The position numbers and the translations under genes were made by a program. DNA of 64,000 nucleotides, from assembly GCA_015680685.1 (NCBI GenBank), contig MNCI01017890.1, positions 1,063,332 to 1,127,331 of the forward strand, written 5' to 3'. Under the pieces are notes generated by a model, which saw only the letters and a program-made list of their open reading frames with translations, did not search any database and was not told the DNA's origin. Of this stretch, positions 32,880 through 45,699 are shown piece after piece. Each line of letters begins with the position of its first letter. The first letter of the stretch is position 1. The DNA is from Gnetum montanum. Its lineage: Eukaryota > Streptophyta > Gnetopsida > Gnetales > Gnetaceae.

Positions 32880-33980
32880 TTAGGCTTGTTTTAGAGTGTG
32901 GTGACATATACTTAATGGCTCATACGGCACATAGCTAGTGGTGCATCCCTAGCAGAACATGCTTACTAGCAACATTGTGTTGCCATCCTAGTGTTGCCAC
33001 CCTTGGTGCATCAACACCCTAGTGTTATCATCCCTATTGTGTTGACAACTTGGTGTTGCCACACCTAGTGCATCAACACCCTGGTATCATCACACCTAGT
33101 ATAAATAAGCCACTTATGTTACAAGTCTAAAAATTATGAACACCTAAGGGGAAAAGCTTAAATTTATCTTCATTTTCTAAATTTTCCCTTTGAGTTTTTT
33201 GGACGTAAGGCACACTTTCTCCTCCTTTAGATAAGTATGCAATTTATTTTCATTGTGTTTTGAGTTATCTCTTCACTGTGTAATAAGACTCTATTTGAAT
33301 GTTGCCATGTTTTTGCATCCCAAAATCATTTAATCAACACAAAATCAAGTGTAATAAAGAAAACTTAATTTGATTTCCTTAAATTTCCAATTTTATTTTA
33401 TTGAACCTTGATAATGATATTAAAGAATTTATAAATAATATAATTATAGATATAATTAAATTAATTCTTTTAAATAAATGAGTATTATTGAATGAAATTT
33501 ATGATAATTTAACCTTGCCCAAGGAGGCCATATTTGTTTGGAATGGTGTTGGAACATTGAGGGCATAACTGAGGAGATTTTATCACTTTTGTATATTAGT
33601 GTTGTACTTGCCCCATAAGGGATTGTAGCATGGTTTGCATGTGTATTAGATTTCTAAGTTGTACTTGTCTCCTAAGAGATTATAATGGGAAGTTGTGTTT
33701 CATTTCTTTTTCATGTGTTACCATTATACCTATATCACAAGGGATTGCAATGAGTTTTAATTATTAGTTATTCTTTACATTTATAAAATACATAAAATAT
33801 ATTATAATTAAAAAAATATCACTTCCCTACCATAGCAACATGGATTTCTTCATTTGTATTATATGTATCATAACATTTTTTATTTATTGAATACAATGAT
33901 ATACACAAGTAAACTTTGTAATTTACATTCTCATCATCTTTGGTGTTTACAAGTTTGCTACATGTATTGTCAATAGACCT
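32880..33980 (+). repeat. Probable LTR with repeated U3 words
   Basis: Words such as agtgttgccac, ggtgcatcaacaccctagtg and tgttgacaacttgg recur between 32930 and 33095, just upstream of a TATA box (gtataaataagcc, 33098-33110). Downstream at 33.6-33.75 kb, three variants of cataagggattg/cctaagagattat/cacaagggattg recur. The layout is that of an LTR upstream of the gag remnant at 35.3 kb. Edges were not found. Confidence 0.4.
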
Positions 33981-34422
33981 CTTGTGATCTTAGCTAAGGG
34001 AGTTCCTATCATTGATGTTGTTGCTAGGGAAGGTGTCTGTGAATTGATTATTTTACTTGTACATTCACAACTTTTCTTTTCTTAGTTGTTAATTTTGTAG
34101 AAAATAAGGGACCAAAGCAATGATGGCTTAATTAAATAATGAAAATAGATTAGAGTAGAAATCTTAATTGGTCTAAATCATTTCTAAAAAATCTGGTAAA
34201 TGAAGCAACGCTTTCCATTGTGATGATCTTTCATCAAGAAAAACAAGGATAATGGTGTAATGCAAATGGACAATTTTGCAAAGAACCTAGGGAAGATGCA
34301 CCTACCACATTTGAGGAGGCTTTGTCCAATCAAGGCTTTATTGAAGATTTGATAGATTATGAGCTCATCTTGCCCTAATAATCATATTATATCACTCATG
34401 AAAAGCAAGAGTTGTATGATAT

Positions 34423-35287
34423 TGATGATTGGCAAGGTACCCCTACACTCAACCATACGAATACAAGCATGTACGCATGATTTGGTTGAACTCCGCAGAG
34501 GGACTAGTTGTGGTATCTAGATAGTTACATGTTGATCACAGTTCGTTGTCTTCCCACCTGGACTAGTATTTGCTTTGTCATGTATGGTTTAGTCCAGAGT
34601 GAGGTAAATGATGGGATCCTAAACTAATGCTACTCCTAGAGACGATGAGGAACAATCTTAATTAAGCTAATGGACAATGGAAAATGAAATCTATGCTATC
34701 CTAAGTGTGATGAGCATCTATCCTTAATCATCCATACACATCTTGGACCTCATGTACTACTTCTAATATTACCAAGCGCACATTACTTAAGCACTCCTAG
34801 ATACGCTACTGGGTTGCCAAGTAGTTACACTTAAATATTCGTGATTAAGTCGTACTCATTCCACGTTAATCAACAGGAAATGTAAATGACAATAAAGGAA
34901 ATATGAACTAAAAAGACAACAATAAATAATTAACAATTAAAGTAATTAAAAGCTAAGTGAATGCTGTAATGATGGAGTAATCTTGATCTTTATTGCCAAT
35001 CATGTGCATGTCCAAGTACATCACACTTGAACAAAGGTTCTATACAATTACAATCATCACACTGCGGGCATGCATTGGGGAATGAATTGAAATTAGCTGA
35101 AAATTGACAAAAAGACTCTACCCTAAGACTTACCAAAATAAGACTCTTCCTCATGCGCCTGAGTGCCATATTTATAAGCCAACATAGAAATCACGATATC
35201 ATGTATACAATATTGTATCCAGACTAAGATATTAAGTACTCGATATGGAGTAACTGATATTGGGGCCTGGCAAACCATGATTCATCA
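34423..35287 (-). mobile_element. Solo LTR of the A/B/C family
   Basis: It begins TGATGATTGGCAAGGTACC and ends ATTCATCA, 865 bases, with no primer site or polypurine tract beside it. The flanks are gatat and aatat, a five-base duplication with one mismatch. An inverted TATA region (tatttataagcc) and gatatc-type U3 words occur near 35.17-35.26 kb. A solo LTR arises by recombination between the two LTRs of a full element. Confidence 0.82.
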
Positions 35288-35317
35288 AATATGAACATCA
35301 AGTAAGAGTACAAGTAT

Positions 35318-36180
35318 ATGCATCTTAAGAAGTACACAGGACCTTCTCCTAGAGTCTCTCATTGCTACAATATGAATCATCCTAAGGGAAAGAGGTCCAT
35401 TCATCCTTGTTCATTGGGCCTAAGCTACACTTGTAGCAACCCAAAGCATTCTATCATTATGCATTTGTCTTACATTCATTTGAATAAAGATGTTAATAAT
35501 TTAGATGAACCATTATTTCAATGGACCTACTAGGGTGAAATTCATAAAGCAATTTGTATACATCTAAAATCATGAAGAAGAGAAAAATCAAAAAAATTCG
35601 ATATGGTTGACATTCTCACATTTAACAAGCAGTTGAATGATGATCCACAACTTCATGTTCAAGAATTTTTCATCACTTGTGAGTTGCAAGGTTTAAACAA
35701 TGATTGGCAAAAACTTTGTCTTTTTTCTTGCACACTCACTGATCATGCTAAAATATGGTATCAAGCTTTTCCACCCAATTTCATCTCTTCTTGGGAAAAC
35801 ATGTTAAAATATTTCAATGTCATGTTTTAATCTTATTTTTGAGCTTCAAATCTTAAAAAGAAGATGCTAATATGGAAGCAAGATACTAGTTAATGACTAG
35901 ATGTGACTATAGAACGATATAATTACATGCTCAAGAAGGATCCTAATCATGGGTTCAGCAAACATGATTAATTGATACACCTACTAGACTAAGTACAATC
36001 ATAGACCTCTAAAAGAGTAGATATGTATATTGTGAGCAATATCTACTAAAGGTTAGTGGCCCAAATTATAATTGTACTAGATGTTGTGACTTGATTAGAA
36101 GGATAATGACATAAGCATACTGATAAATAATCTTTTTTTTTTCAAACATGTCAATGCATTAGCAATGACATAGTGATCAT
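35318..36180 (+). pseudogene. Gypsy gag remnant (element E)
   Basis: The piece 35603-35830 matches the retrotransposon gag domain: FNKQLNDDPQLHVQEFFITC, ELQGLNNDWQKLCLFSCTL, DHAKIWYQAFPPNFISSW. Downstream the frame is broken by stops and shifts up to about 36180. It belongs to a different gypsy lineage from A/B/C. Element C is inserted just beyond it and the solo LTR just before it. Confidence 0.72.
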
Positions 36181-36264
36181 GAGCACCAAAGCATACTACC
36201 TTCTTCGATGACCTCAGCCACTGTGAGCACTAGTAGATACTGCCTCCACTGGTAACTTTATCAT

Positions 36265-37136
36265 TGATGAGTGGTGAGGTACCCATACACTCAACCATAC
36301 GAATCACAAGCATTCATGCATGATCTGGTCGAATTCTGTGAATGGGACTAGTTGTGACATCGAGATCATTATGCTTTGATCATAGTTTTCTATCTTCCCA
36401 CTTGGACTAGTGGTATCTTTATCACAAACAGGTTAGTCGAAACTGGGGCATATGATGTGGTCTAATTTTTACACTAATCCTGATGAAAAAAAGAGATAAA
36501 TTGATTAACTAATGAATAATGGAAACAAATTCTAAATTAGCTTAAGGTAATGGTATCCACTCTTAACTGTCTGTACATGTCTTGAACTTCGTGGGGCTAC
36601 CTTTGGGTTTACCAAGTGTACGTCACTGGTTGTGCCAAATGATACACCTCTAGGCGACCAAGTATTTACACTTAAACACTCATGATTAAGGTGTATACAT
36701 TCCACTTAATAATAGGAACAATAAATAACAATAAATGGAAATTTTTAACTAAAGAAAGCATTAAATAATTAAAGCAATAATATTAATCTAAGCAAATGTT
36801 GCAATGATGGAAGTAATCTCAATCTTTATTGTCATTCATGTAACGTGTCCAAGTACGTCACACTTGAATAAAGGTGTCGTACGGTTACAAACATCACACT
36901 ACAAGCATGCACTGGGAATAATAGACTTAAAAGAAAAGAAATTGAGAAGTAACTATTTCTAAGATATGCTAAAAACTATCTCATCTAGAAGCCCAAGTGT
37001 AGTATTTATAGGCAAGGTCTAGATGAGGTGACATCAGGTATCCGACATCTCTTATTAGCCTCGATGTTGAGTACACAATGTTGGGACTCTGATGTTGCAT
37101 ATCCAACATTACGGCCCATCAAATCACATCTCATCA
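36265..37136 (-). repeat. Element C 3' LTR
   Basis: It begins TGATGAGTGGTGAGGTACCC and ends CATCTCATCA, followed by the inverted polypurine tract tacccccatg (37137-37146). U3 words gatgttgagtacacaatgttg (37063-37083) lie just upstream, in element sense, of the inverted TATA box tatttatagg (about 37003). Confidence 0.88.
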
Positions 37137-37340
37137 TACCCCCATGTTTGAATGAAAACTCATGTTCAAGTTAAACAAAAATGAGGAACAAGTCCTTTAC
37201 AAACTATTGGGTAGGTATGGGATTATTGACTGACTCCAACAATGGACAAAATAACTAACTCTTGGCATGCTACAATGGTGTAATACAAAAATGGAACACA
37301 TTATTACAAAAAAAGATAGTAAAAAACAAGACTGGAAGGC

Positions 37341-40059
37341 TCATGTAGTGCCCAAAGGTGGTGGCTCTTCCATTGGTTGCTTCCCTTTGTCATCAGGTTG
37401 TTGAAATTTGTAATGATTAAGTAGGGCCTACAAATTTTCTTCTTTTGTCCTTGGGTTATGCATCATCCAGGTTGCTATGCCGATGTGTGCTAGCATCAGT
37501 ACATCCCAAGGACATGGCAATTGCAGAAACATTTGATTTTCCTTGACATACCATGCCATGAACTACCATCATTCCTCCTCAAAGGCCCTAGCTTTATCCC
37601 TTAGCTCATGATAGTCTATCAATCTTTGAGCTAGGTTCGAGGCTACATCTTTCTATCCATAGTAGCTAGCTTTTACCACCTCTAATTTTGAGTTTTCCAC
37701 TTGTAACTTTTGCAAAGCATCCTTCCAATTTGCAAACTCCATTTCATACAGTGCGTAGGTGGTTGCCACTTACTTCTCTAACTCGCTTCAGGGATGACCT
37801 GCTATTAACATGATAAGGTTGACATATCTAAGGTTAGCCAACACCATGTATTCCTTAAAATCTCCTATTTGTAGGTCATTATTTTTAACTTCCACTTGTT
37901 GAACCATGGCATAACTATCCAAAATTGCCTACCATTTAGAATTTTGTACTACCAAGGAGTTGATGCAGGCCTTGGCCATCTTGATTTCCTTCTCATTAAT
38001 TCCCTTATACATGCCTTAAAAGTATTCTTTTAACTTCTCATGTTTCTTGGTCTCGTTTTGCCACATGCTAATCTCAATTATTATCTTTTGAAAAATAGCA
38101 TGTACCTCCTCCATAGAGAGGGTTCTATTTTGTCGGGCCAATTGACTCATATCTTGGTTGACCCTCATGAGTTGTCCCCTCAACTGGTGGACACTATCTT
38201 CCAAAATGTTCTTTTTCTTTTCCACTGTGGTCAAATGGGCATTTTTCTAGTGAGCTACTTGTTTTCTTCTTGAATAGTGGTCAATGCCTTTTTATGTGCA
38301 TGAGTTCGTGCATCTATAGCAGAGGCATTCTAGACCACCATCTCCTTTGCTTGCTCTAAAATTACTCTCTCCTTTTCTAGTTTGGTGAGCTCCTCCATCC
38401 GAAACTACTCTAGTTGGTATGGTATGATGAAATGGGTAGGATCCCATCATTCAGCATGTAGGGTAGCTAGCTCTTCTTACAATCTTTGCACCTCAGCTTC
38501 TACATGCTCTACCCTAACCTCAGCCATAACCAACTTTCCTTTTGTAGTAATGAGGTCTGATTGTCCCACAGTGACATCATTGGGGATGTCAAATAGAGTG
38601 GTCATCACTTGACCTATATGTAGAAAATGATCAAGTACATCCTCATGCACTGTAAGAGTCATTGAGGTCCTAACCAGATTTGTGCATCTTTTGTCCCTGC
38701 TAAATTGGTTGGAGGCACAATAAGAACATTGAGTGATTCCTTAATGTGATCAATGATCACCTCTACTACGCTTGCTACATCTTCATGTTGTAGCACCACA
38801 ACTATGGTACCTTCTCCTATTTCCAATGTGACTTGAAAGGATGCAGAATTCCTAGAAATCTGGCATGACCATTGGGATCCCCCTCCTCCTAACTAAATTG
38901 AGATCTCTACCCTTATTGAATTAGTTGATATGCTGGGCCGCACAACATCGTCCATAACCCAGAAGACATTAGCCTCATCCCTACTCCCCCATCTGATGAT
39001 CTCAATGATTCTTTGCAAGTGGCTCATCAATGGTCTATAATCTTGCAGTGGCAGCTGCAGAGCTTATGTTTGCAAATGCTTCTCAGGATCTTGTTGTGTT
39101 TCAGTTCTTTTTTCTACCTCCTTTTTAGGTTCTTACTCCTCACTAGAATCTTTTCTTAGTGCTGTGATTTTAAGAAGGTTTTCAAAGGAGGCATGCTAAG
39201 CCTTTCAAAGGATATCATTGGTATATCCTAAGATTCCCACATGCTTGCACAACATTCTAATTAGACAGGAAAATGAAAGTGTTGGTCTCCTTGATTTTGT
39301 TTCTTCAAACTACTGCTGGATTTCTATGAAATATTATTAAGGAAGGTTAACTAAAAATTTTTCCATTAAAATGGCAAGCAGCGTAAGTAGAGATGCAATT
39401 AAGCCCTTCGGTGGAAAACAAGTGGTATGTCCAGATCTTAAAGTAAGTTGTTTCTTCCAAGGTCATCTCATGGTATGATTTATCTTCTTTGTCATACGCT
39501 TGCTTTAGCCATAGTCTTTTCTTTTTGAGGTTGAACCTAGTAGATAGGTGAGCAAGCCTGGTTCCTTCATTAGGCAGGTTGAGAGCTGCAACTATATCTT
39601 TGACTGCATAAAAGACATTCACCCCATATATATTCACAATGGCACCTTCATTCTTATTGTGTCAGAATTGATAGACTTCCCCTAGGTACCATTCACCACT
39701 ATCAGATAGGATAAAAAAAATGGGAATGCTTTGAGTTGCGTTCGCATCACTTCAGAAGTGAATTCCACAAATGGACCAAAGTTCCTTTCCACAATGATTG
39801 AGGCCAATGTGGACTTTTTCAGGATGGCAGCAAGGCAGTCAGGAGGCAATGTAAGATGTTGTCCCTATTTGAGAGCTAGTACTTCTACCGCCTCACCTTG
39901 GGCCAATTTCTTAGTAGTAGGGGCCTCTTGATGGATATTGAAATATTGGGCCTCCTATTTAGCATGTTCCGCTTGTTCTCCTTGCTGGTCATGGCCACCA
40001 CATGGGCACTTAGTAGCTCTCTACGAGGGTTCACCCTGAGCACCTCTTTTTAGGGCCAT
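37341..40059 (-). pseudogene. Element C ORF3
   Basis: The ATG is at 40059 and the TGA at 37343-37341, with C-terminal MEEPPPLGTT, nearly the same as B. Net length is not a multiple of three, so at least one uncompensated indel exists. Recognisable pieces are 39347-39637 (globular part with MTLEETTYFKIWTYHLF), LSFSCLIRMLCKHVGI near 39240-39290, and 38016-38234, a clear coiled-coil sequence (DSVHQLRGQLMRVNQDMSQL). Stops are chiefly TAG. The counterpart in A is 22306-25122. Confidence 0.7.
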
Positions 40060-40596
40060 TTGTAATGTAATCAAATGAAAACCAAGTGTTACCAAGGTAA
40101 TGTTTATTATCATCTATCAACTCAAATATTACTCATTACCTTATTTCATTAAGCTCATTATGCATATGATTACAAGGTTAAGAAAATTTTCAAGAAAAAT
40201 CCCCCAAGAAGTGTCTATCTTTTTCAACGATCCAACAAAACTAGTTCCTTTCATTATATGTGACTTAAAATAATGGTTTTAGGTCGAACGGTTAGAAAAA
40301 TTGGACGTTTGGCATTATCATTAATGATTTTTCATTATAAGTCTTGCAATTTTTAACATTCTTACCCTTAGAATACCTTCCAGGTGATAGCAAATTTTGC
40401 ATGCATGCACCCTCCAATGACTAAGTTGAACACTCTGGGTTCAGATAGATTCAAATGGTACGGAAATCAAAGCATTAGAGAACTAGATATTGCAAGTGGA
40501 AGATGGAGGTGTAGAGCTCTAAGTTATGAGAAAAAATTTCATCAACTCCCCTAGTAACAAATAAGATAAATGAAGTTCATGTTGTGTGGGGTCCAC

Positions 40597-40690
40597 TATA
40601 TATACTTTTTTTTAGACCCAATGTCAAGTATGAGATGTCGTACACATGACATTGGGTCAAACCTAACATTGGGTACACAATGTTGAGGTC
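40597..40690 (-). promoter_or_regulatory. Internal U3-like promoter of element C
   Basis: Inverted tatatata at 40597-40604 is followed by acattgggt words (40649-40657) and aacattgggtacacaatgtt (40665-40684). The 13-mer gtacacaatgttg is exactly shared with C's own LTR U3 (37071-37083). The ORF3 start is about 540 bases away in the transcribed direction. The role as promoter is inferred. Confidence 0.6.
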
Positions 40691-41053
40691 TAAACATTCT
40701 GATTTTTATGGGGCCAAAGGTTATGCAAACTAAAGCTCTAGTTTTGATTGGAAGGTTAAAAGTTAATTTTGCAGTTTGGGTAAGTGAAAAAATTGATTGA
40801 AGGTACTGAAGGTAGGATAGGGTGAAGTCTTCAATAGTAAAAGTACAAGAATGAGCAAGAAAAAAGGCATTGACAGCTTGATTGTGGGATAGAGTATGTT
40901 CAAGATAAGGGAAACAGTAAGATATAACAATTAGAGTGTATGAAAGGTGAAAAATGATGTGGTCATGTTAAACAAGTACAAGCCACAAAAGGTACACAAG
41001 TGGATCCTCCTCAAAGTAGGCTCTAGCCTATGATGTCCTTATGTAACCATGCC

Positions 41054-41870
41054 TGATGAGTGGCAAGGTACCTCTACACTCAACCATACGAATATGAGTG
41101 TTTCACGCATGATCTGGTCAAACTTTGTAGATGGACTAGTTGTGGTATCTGGACAGTTATTCATAAATCATTGTTTGTTGTCTTCCCATCTAGACTAGTG
41201 TTAACTTTGTCACATATGGTTTAGTCCAGAGTGAGGTGTATGATGTGTTCCTATACTAATGCTACTGTTGGAGATAATGGAAAATAAGATTAACTAAGCT
41301 AAGAGAGAGAGGGTAAGAGAGAATCTAACTAGCCTAAGTGTGATGAGTATCCATTCCTCAATCATTCGTACACATTTTGGACCTCGTGCATGACTACCAT
41401 TGGGATTACCAAGTGCATGGCCTAAGTACACTACTGGGTTACCAAGTAGTCACACTTGAATGCTCGTAGTTAAGTCATACTCATTCTGAATTTAACAAGA
41501 GTTTTGGATGAAGAGATATTAACTAAGAAAGTAGTAAAGAATAATTAAATAAATAATTAAGCTAAGTGAATACTACAATGATGAAGTAATCTCGATCTTT
41601 ATTTCCAGCCATGTGTGTGTCCAACTGCGTCACACTCGAATAAGGATGTCATACAATTACAATCACCACACTGTGGGCATGCACTGGGAGAGAAGGGTTG
41701 AGAGGAAAACTTAAAACTTAATAACTCTAAAACTAACAAAAAAAGGTCCTTACTAAATCTTCCTACTTCTTATTTATAGATGGGGAAGTAGGCTACGATA
41801 TCACGTAAGTGATATTGCATACGCGATATCATGGCTACAATATCACGACCAACAAAATGATAACTCATCA
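41054..41870 (-). repeat. Element B 3' LTR
   Basis: It begins TGATGAGTGGCAAGGTACC and ends AACTCATCA, then tacccccatg. The inverted TATA box tatttataga is at 41771-41780, with gatatc-type words (acgcgatatc and cgatatcacg) at 41795-41850. Confidence 0.88.
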
Positions 41871-42061
41871 TACCCCCATGACTGAATGAAAAATCGTGCT
41901 CGAGTTACAGTGAGAAAAATCTCCATTGATTACATAGTGGATAGGTATGAGATTATTGACTAGTGAGAATGGGTTCATGCCATAGTGTGGAATCAAAACA
42001 AAATTGAGACACAACATAGAGAATTCAAAAGAAAATCCTATAGCTATAAAATTGATGGAAC

Positions 42062-44815
42062 TCATGTAGTTCCTAGTGTTAGTGGCTCCTCCATGGGTGC
42101 TTTTCCATTATCTTGTGCTCCAAGTCTTAGAACTTGATGGTGTTGAAGTATGTTCTAGAGTTTCTCCTCTTTGGCTTGAGGGTCTTGCATTGTCCATGCT
42201 AATGTTCTGATGTTTGATGGAGTCGACACCTTCCATGGGTACGGTAGTTGTGAAAACATTTGATTTACCTTGACATACCAAGCTGCAAACACTCATCGTT
42301 CCTCCTCCTATGCTTTGGCTTTATCTTTGTATTCTTAAAAATTTGCAAGCCATCAAGCCAAGTCTATTGTAACACCTTTTTGTCCCTGGTAGCTTGCTTT
42401 AACCACCTCAAGTTCAAAATTTGCAATCTCCATTTTTTGCAATATCTTCTTACGTTCTGCAAATTCTATTTCATATTTGATGTAGGTGGTGGCTACCTAT
42501 TGCTTGAGCTCTATTCTTGGGCACCCTACTGTTAACATGGCGAGATTGGCATACTGCAAGTTTTCCAACTCCATGTATTTAGTAAGGTCCTAGATCTGTA
42601 GGTCCTGGTTCTTAACTTCTACCTGGTGAGCAAATGCATATGTGTCCAATATGGCCCACCAGTAAGTGTGTTGAGCACTAATAGCATTGATGTGGGCCTT
42701 GGACATACGAATATCCTTCTTAATGATCTACTTATACATCACCACCTAGTCCCAGAAGTGCTCCTTTATCTTTTCATGCTGTTTAGCCTCATTTTGCCAC
42801 GTGCTTATTTCAATAGCCATCTTTTGGCGGATGGCGCGTACCTCCTCCATTCAATTTTCCTTGGCTAAATGGTTCATGTCTTGGTTGACTCAGATGAATT
42901 GTTCTCACAACTGATGAAAATGTTCTTCGAAAACATTATTTTGCTTTTCCATAGAGGTCAACCAAAGGTTGTCAACAACAAGCTACTTATTTTCCTCTTG
43001 TAAGGCCTTGAGTGCCTTGGTATGCACATAAGTTTGCACTTGTGCTGTAGAGGCATCCCAAACGGCTTTCTCTTTTTCTTCTAACACATTCTTATTCTTC
43101 ATTAGTAGTTTGGTTAGTTGCTCAGTTTTGAAAGTGTCTAGCTGGTCTGCAGGAATAAATTGCAAAGGGTCCTACTGTGCTATTTGTAGGGCCACGAGCC
43201 TTTCTTGTAATTTTTTCACCTTTGCTTTAGCGTGCTTGGCCCTCATCTCTGTCGAGACCAACTTTCCTTTGGTGGAAATGAGGTCTGATTGAATTTTTGT
43301 AACATCCTAAGGGATGTCAAATAGGGACGTCATTACCTATCTTGTTTGTAGTAATCGATCAAGTACATCCTCATGTTTTGTAGAAGTCATTGAGGTTCCA
43401 GCCAGAGTTTGAGCATCCCGTGCTCCTATAAGATCTGCCGATGGCACAATAGGTACATTGAACAATTCTTTAATGTGATTTGCAACCACTTCTGCGGATC
43501 CTGCTGCATCCTAGTGCTACATGACCACCACTGTGGCCCCTTCACTAGTTTCTAATTGTACTTGAAAAGATGCAGCGTTCCTGGAGATCTATTGTGACCA
43601 AGTGCTCTCGTTTCCTCCTGTATGGATGGACACTTCTCCCCTTATGTGATCCAAAAAAACCGTGAGCTGTATGGCATTGTCGATGATGTGGAAGAGATTT
43701 GCATCATCACAAATTCTCCAACTGATCGTCTTAGCGATGGCCCGAGATGGCTCATCGACAATCTGTAATATTGTAGTGGTGGCAATGGTTGATCCTACTA
43801 GCTTGTGCTAGGACCTGCTTCTTGTTATTGGCTAGGTCCCGTGCTTGGAAGTTGGTTGGGCCCTGCAAGTTGAGTTGTAGTTGGCCCTGCCATTTGTTCC
43901 TTTTTTTGTTCTGGTCCCAACATCTCACCAGTGGTTTTCCTTGCAGCTGGTGGGTTTAGTAGTTCAGCATATGAATCATTTTGGGCTTTTCAAAGGACAT
44001 CATTAGTGTATCCTCTGATACCAGCACATCTACACAGCTTCCTGATAAGACAACGGAAGGGCAATGCAAGCTTCCCTATCTTTTGTTATTCAAACCGCCT
44101 CAAGATCTTCATAAAATATAGATGAGGTAGGTTAGAATTAACCTTCCCCATCAACATTGCACATCCTCTTATTTCATATATTGAAATTCTTTTTAAGCCC
44201 TTTGTGGTGAAGATTCCGTCATCAACTCTCCAAACGTCTTATCTTTCTCGCCATATGCCCTTTCCAAAAAAACTTGTCACACATCTGGGTTTGAATGAGT
44301 AGACAACTGAGCAACCTTTGGCCCTATATTCGGAAGGTTTAATACTTCTGAAATGGCTTGAATAGAGAAATTTACTATTACACCACAAATGTTAACCGTG
44401 GTGCCTTGTTCCTTGTTGTGCCAAAATTGGTACGTTTCCCCTAAGTACTAGGCACCACTTTTAGAGAGGATAGGCCATAATGGGGACCCTTTTAGGTGGT
44501 CCCTCAAGACCTCTGGAGAAAACTCTTCAAAAGATTCAAAATTAATTCCACAATCACCACAGTGAATATGGACCTTTCATGGATAGCCTAAACATAATCC
44601 TAGGGCAATGTGAGATGTTGTCCCTGTTCAAGTGCTGCAACAGCTCCTCCTTCTACCTACCTTGATTGTATAGTAGTAGGGCCTTCTTGGTGAATGCTAA
44701 ATGATTTTTCCTCTTGCTCTACATGTTGTCCGATAGGAACTTGTCCTTTGCCTCTTCTAGGTCATTTGCTTCCACCTTGAGCAGGACCTTCCTATTGTCC
44801 ACGTTTCAGGGCCAT
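42062..44815 (-). pseudogene. Element B ORF3, 917 codons in one net frame
   Basis: From ATG 44815 to TGA 42064-42062 the distance is exactly 918 codons, and the open piece 42983-43165 lies in this frame, so the reading frame is largely intact apart from stop codons. The globular part contains LPFRCLIRKLCRCAGI (about 44040-44090). The coiled-coil part includes TKLLMKNKNVLEEKEKAVWD, and the end reads MEEPLTLGTT. Conserved length and motifs among A (938), B (917) and C suggest the ORF was under selection when these elements were active. Function is unknown; coiled coils suggest oligomerisation. Confidence 0.72.
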
Positions 44816-45284
44816 CTGCAATCACATGGGGCCAATCGTTAGTAAGGTTGTTTTTGAAGTTAGGTTATACCTTACTACTTGCCTTAATTCATTTATTTTA
44901 TCTCCGTGTGATGTTTCCTGAAAAATTATAATAGTGAGTCTTTTTTACTTAGGTGGTTCCCAAATTTAGTTTCTTGGTATACCTAAGGGGATGAAATTAT
45001 TTTTGGCACAATTATCCTTAATATTATAACTAATTACCCTTGATAATATCATTTTTGGCAATGAAAAAATCCAAAAAAGTTATGCACTATTTAGCATGTG
45101 CCCCTCCCCCACGACTAAGCTGAACACTCCAAGTTCAAGTGGGTTCAAACAGAATGAAAATTGGAGGACCAGCATGCGAGATATAGGTATGAAACCAAGG
45201 GATGCACAATCACAAGTCGTAGAGAGAAATTTGAAAAACTCCCCCGCATGAATAGTTGAAAATGATGGTAAGTGGTGCAAGGGA

Positions 45285-45330
45285 AGTCACGTATATATAA
45301 GTGTATGTGACGCGATATCGCGAGTTATTG
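45285..45330 (-). promoter_or_regulatory. Internal U3-like promoter of element B
   Basis: Inverted TATA-like tatatata (45292-45299) is followed by gtatgtga and the perfect palindrome cgcgatatcgcg (45311-45322). B's own LTR U3 carries acgcgatatc near 41821-41830. The distance to the ORF3 start is about 480 bases, as in A. Confidence 0.58.
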
Positions 45331-45699
45331 ATCCTTAAGGCAAAACACAATATATCGAATTTTGAAGAATTTTTTGAAATGAATGATGGAAACTAAGGAC
45401 ATGTGAACAAGTGTTAAAGGGTTCTAGGGTAATTTAACTAGTTCTGAAGGCATGAATAATTATGTGTGAGTGGAATTGATTAATAAGGCCTCGGGTGGTA
45501 AGGGGGAGAAAAAGGGCCATGTGATGGTTCGTAGGAACATTGGAATTTGGAGGGATAGTAATAAGGGAAAGAATATCGTTGAAAATATGCTGAGGGTAAT
45601 AGATGGTGTGTGGAAGATGGGTTATGAGTGCAAATTACAAAAATTACTCAAGTGGGTCATTCCCAAAGCAAGTTCCAACCTATAATGCCCTTGCATAAC

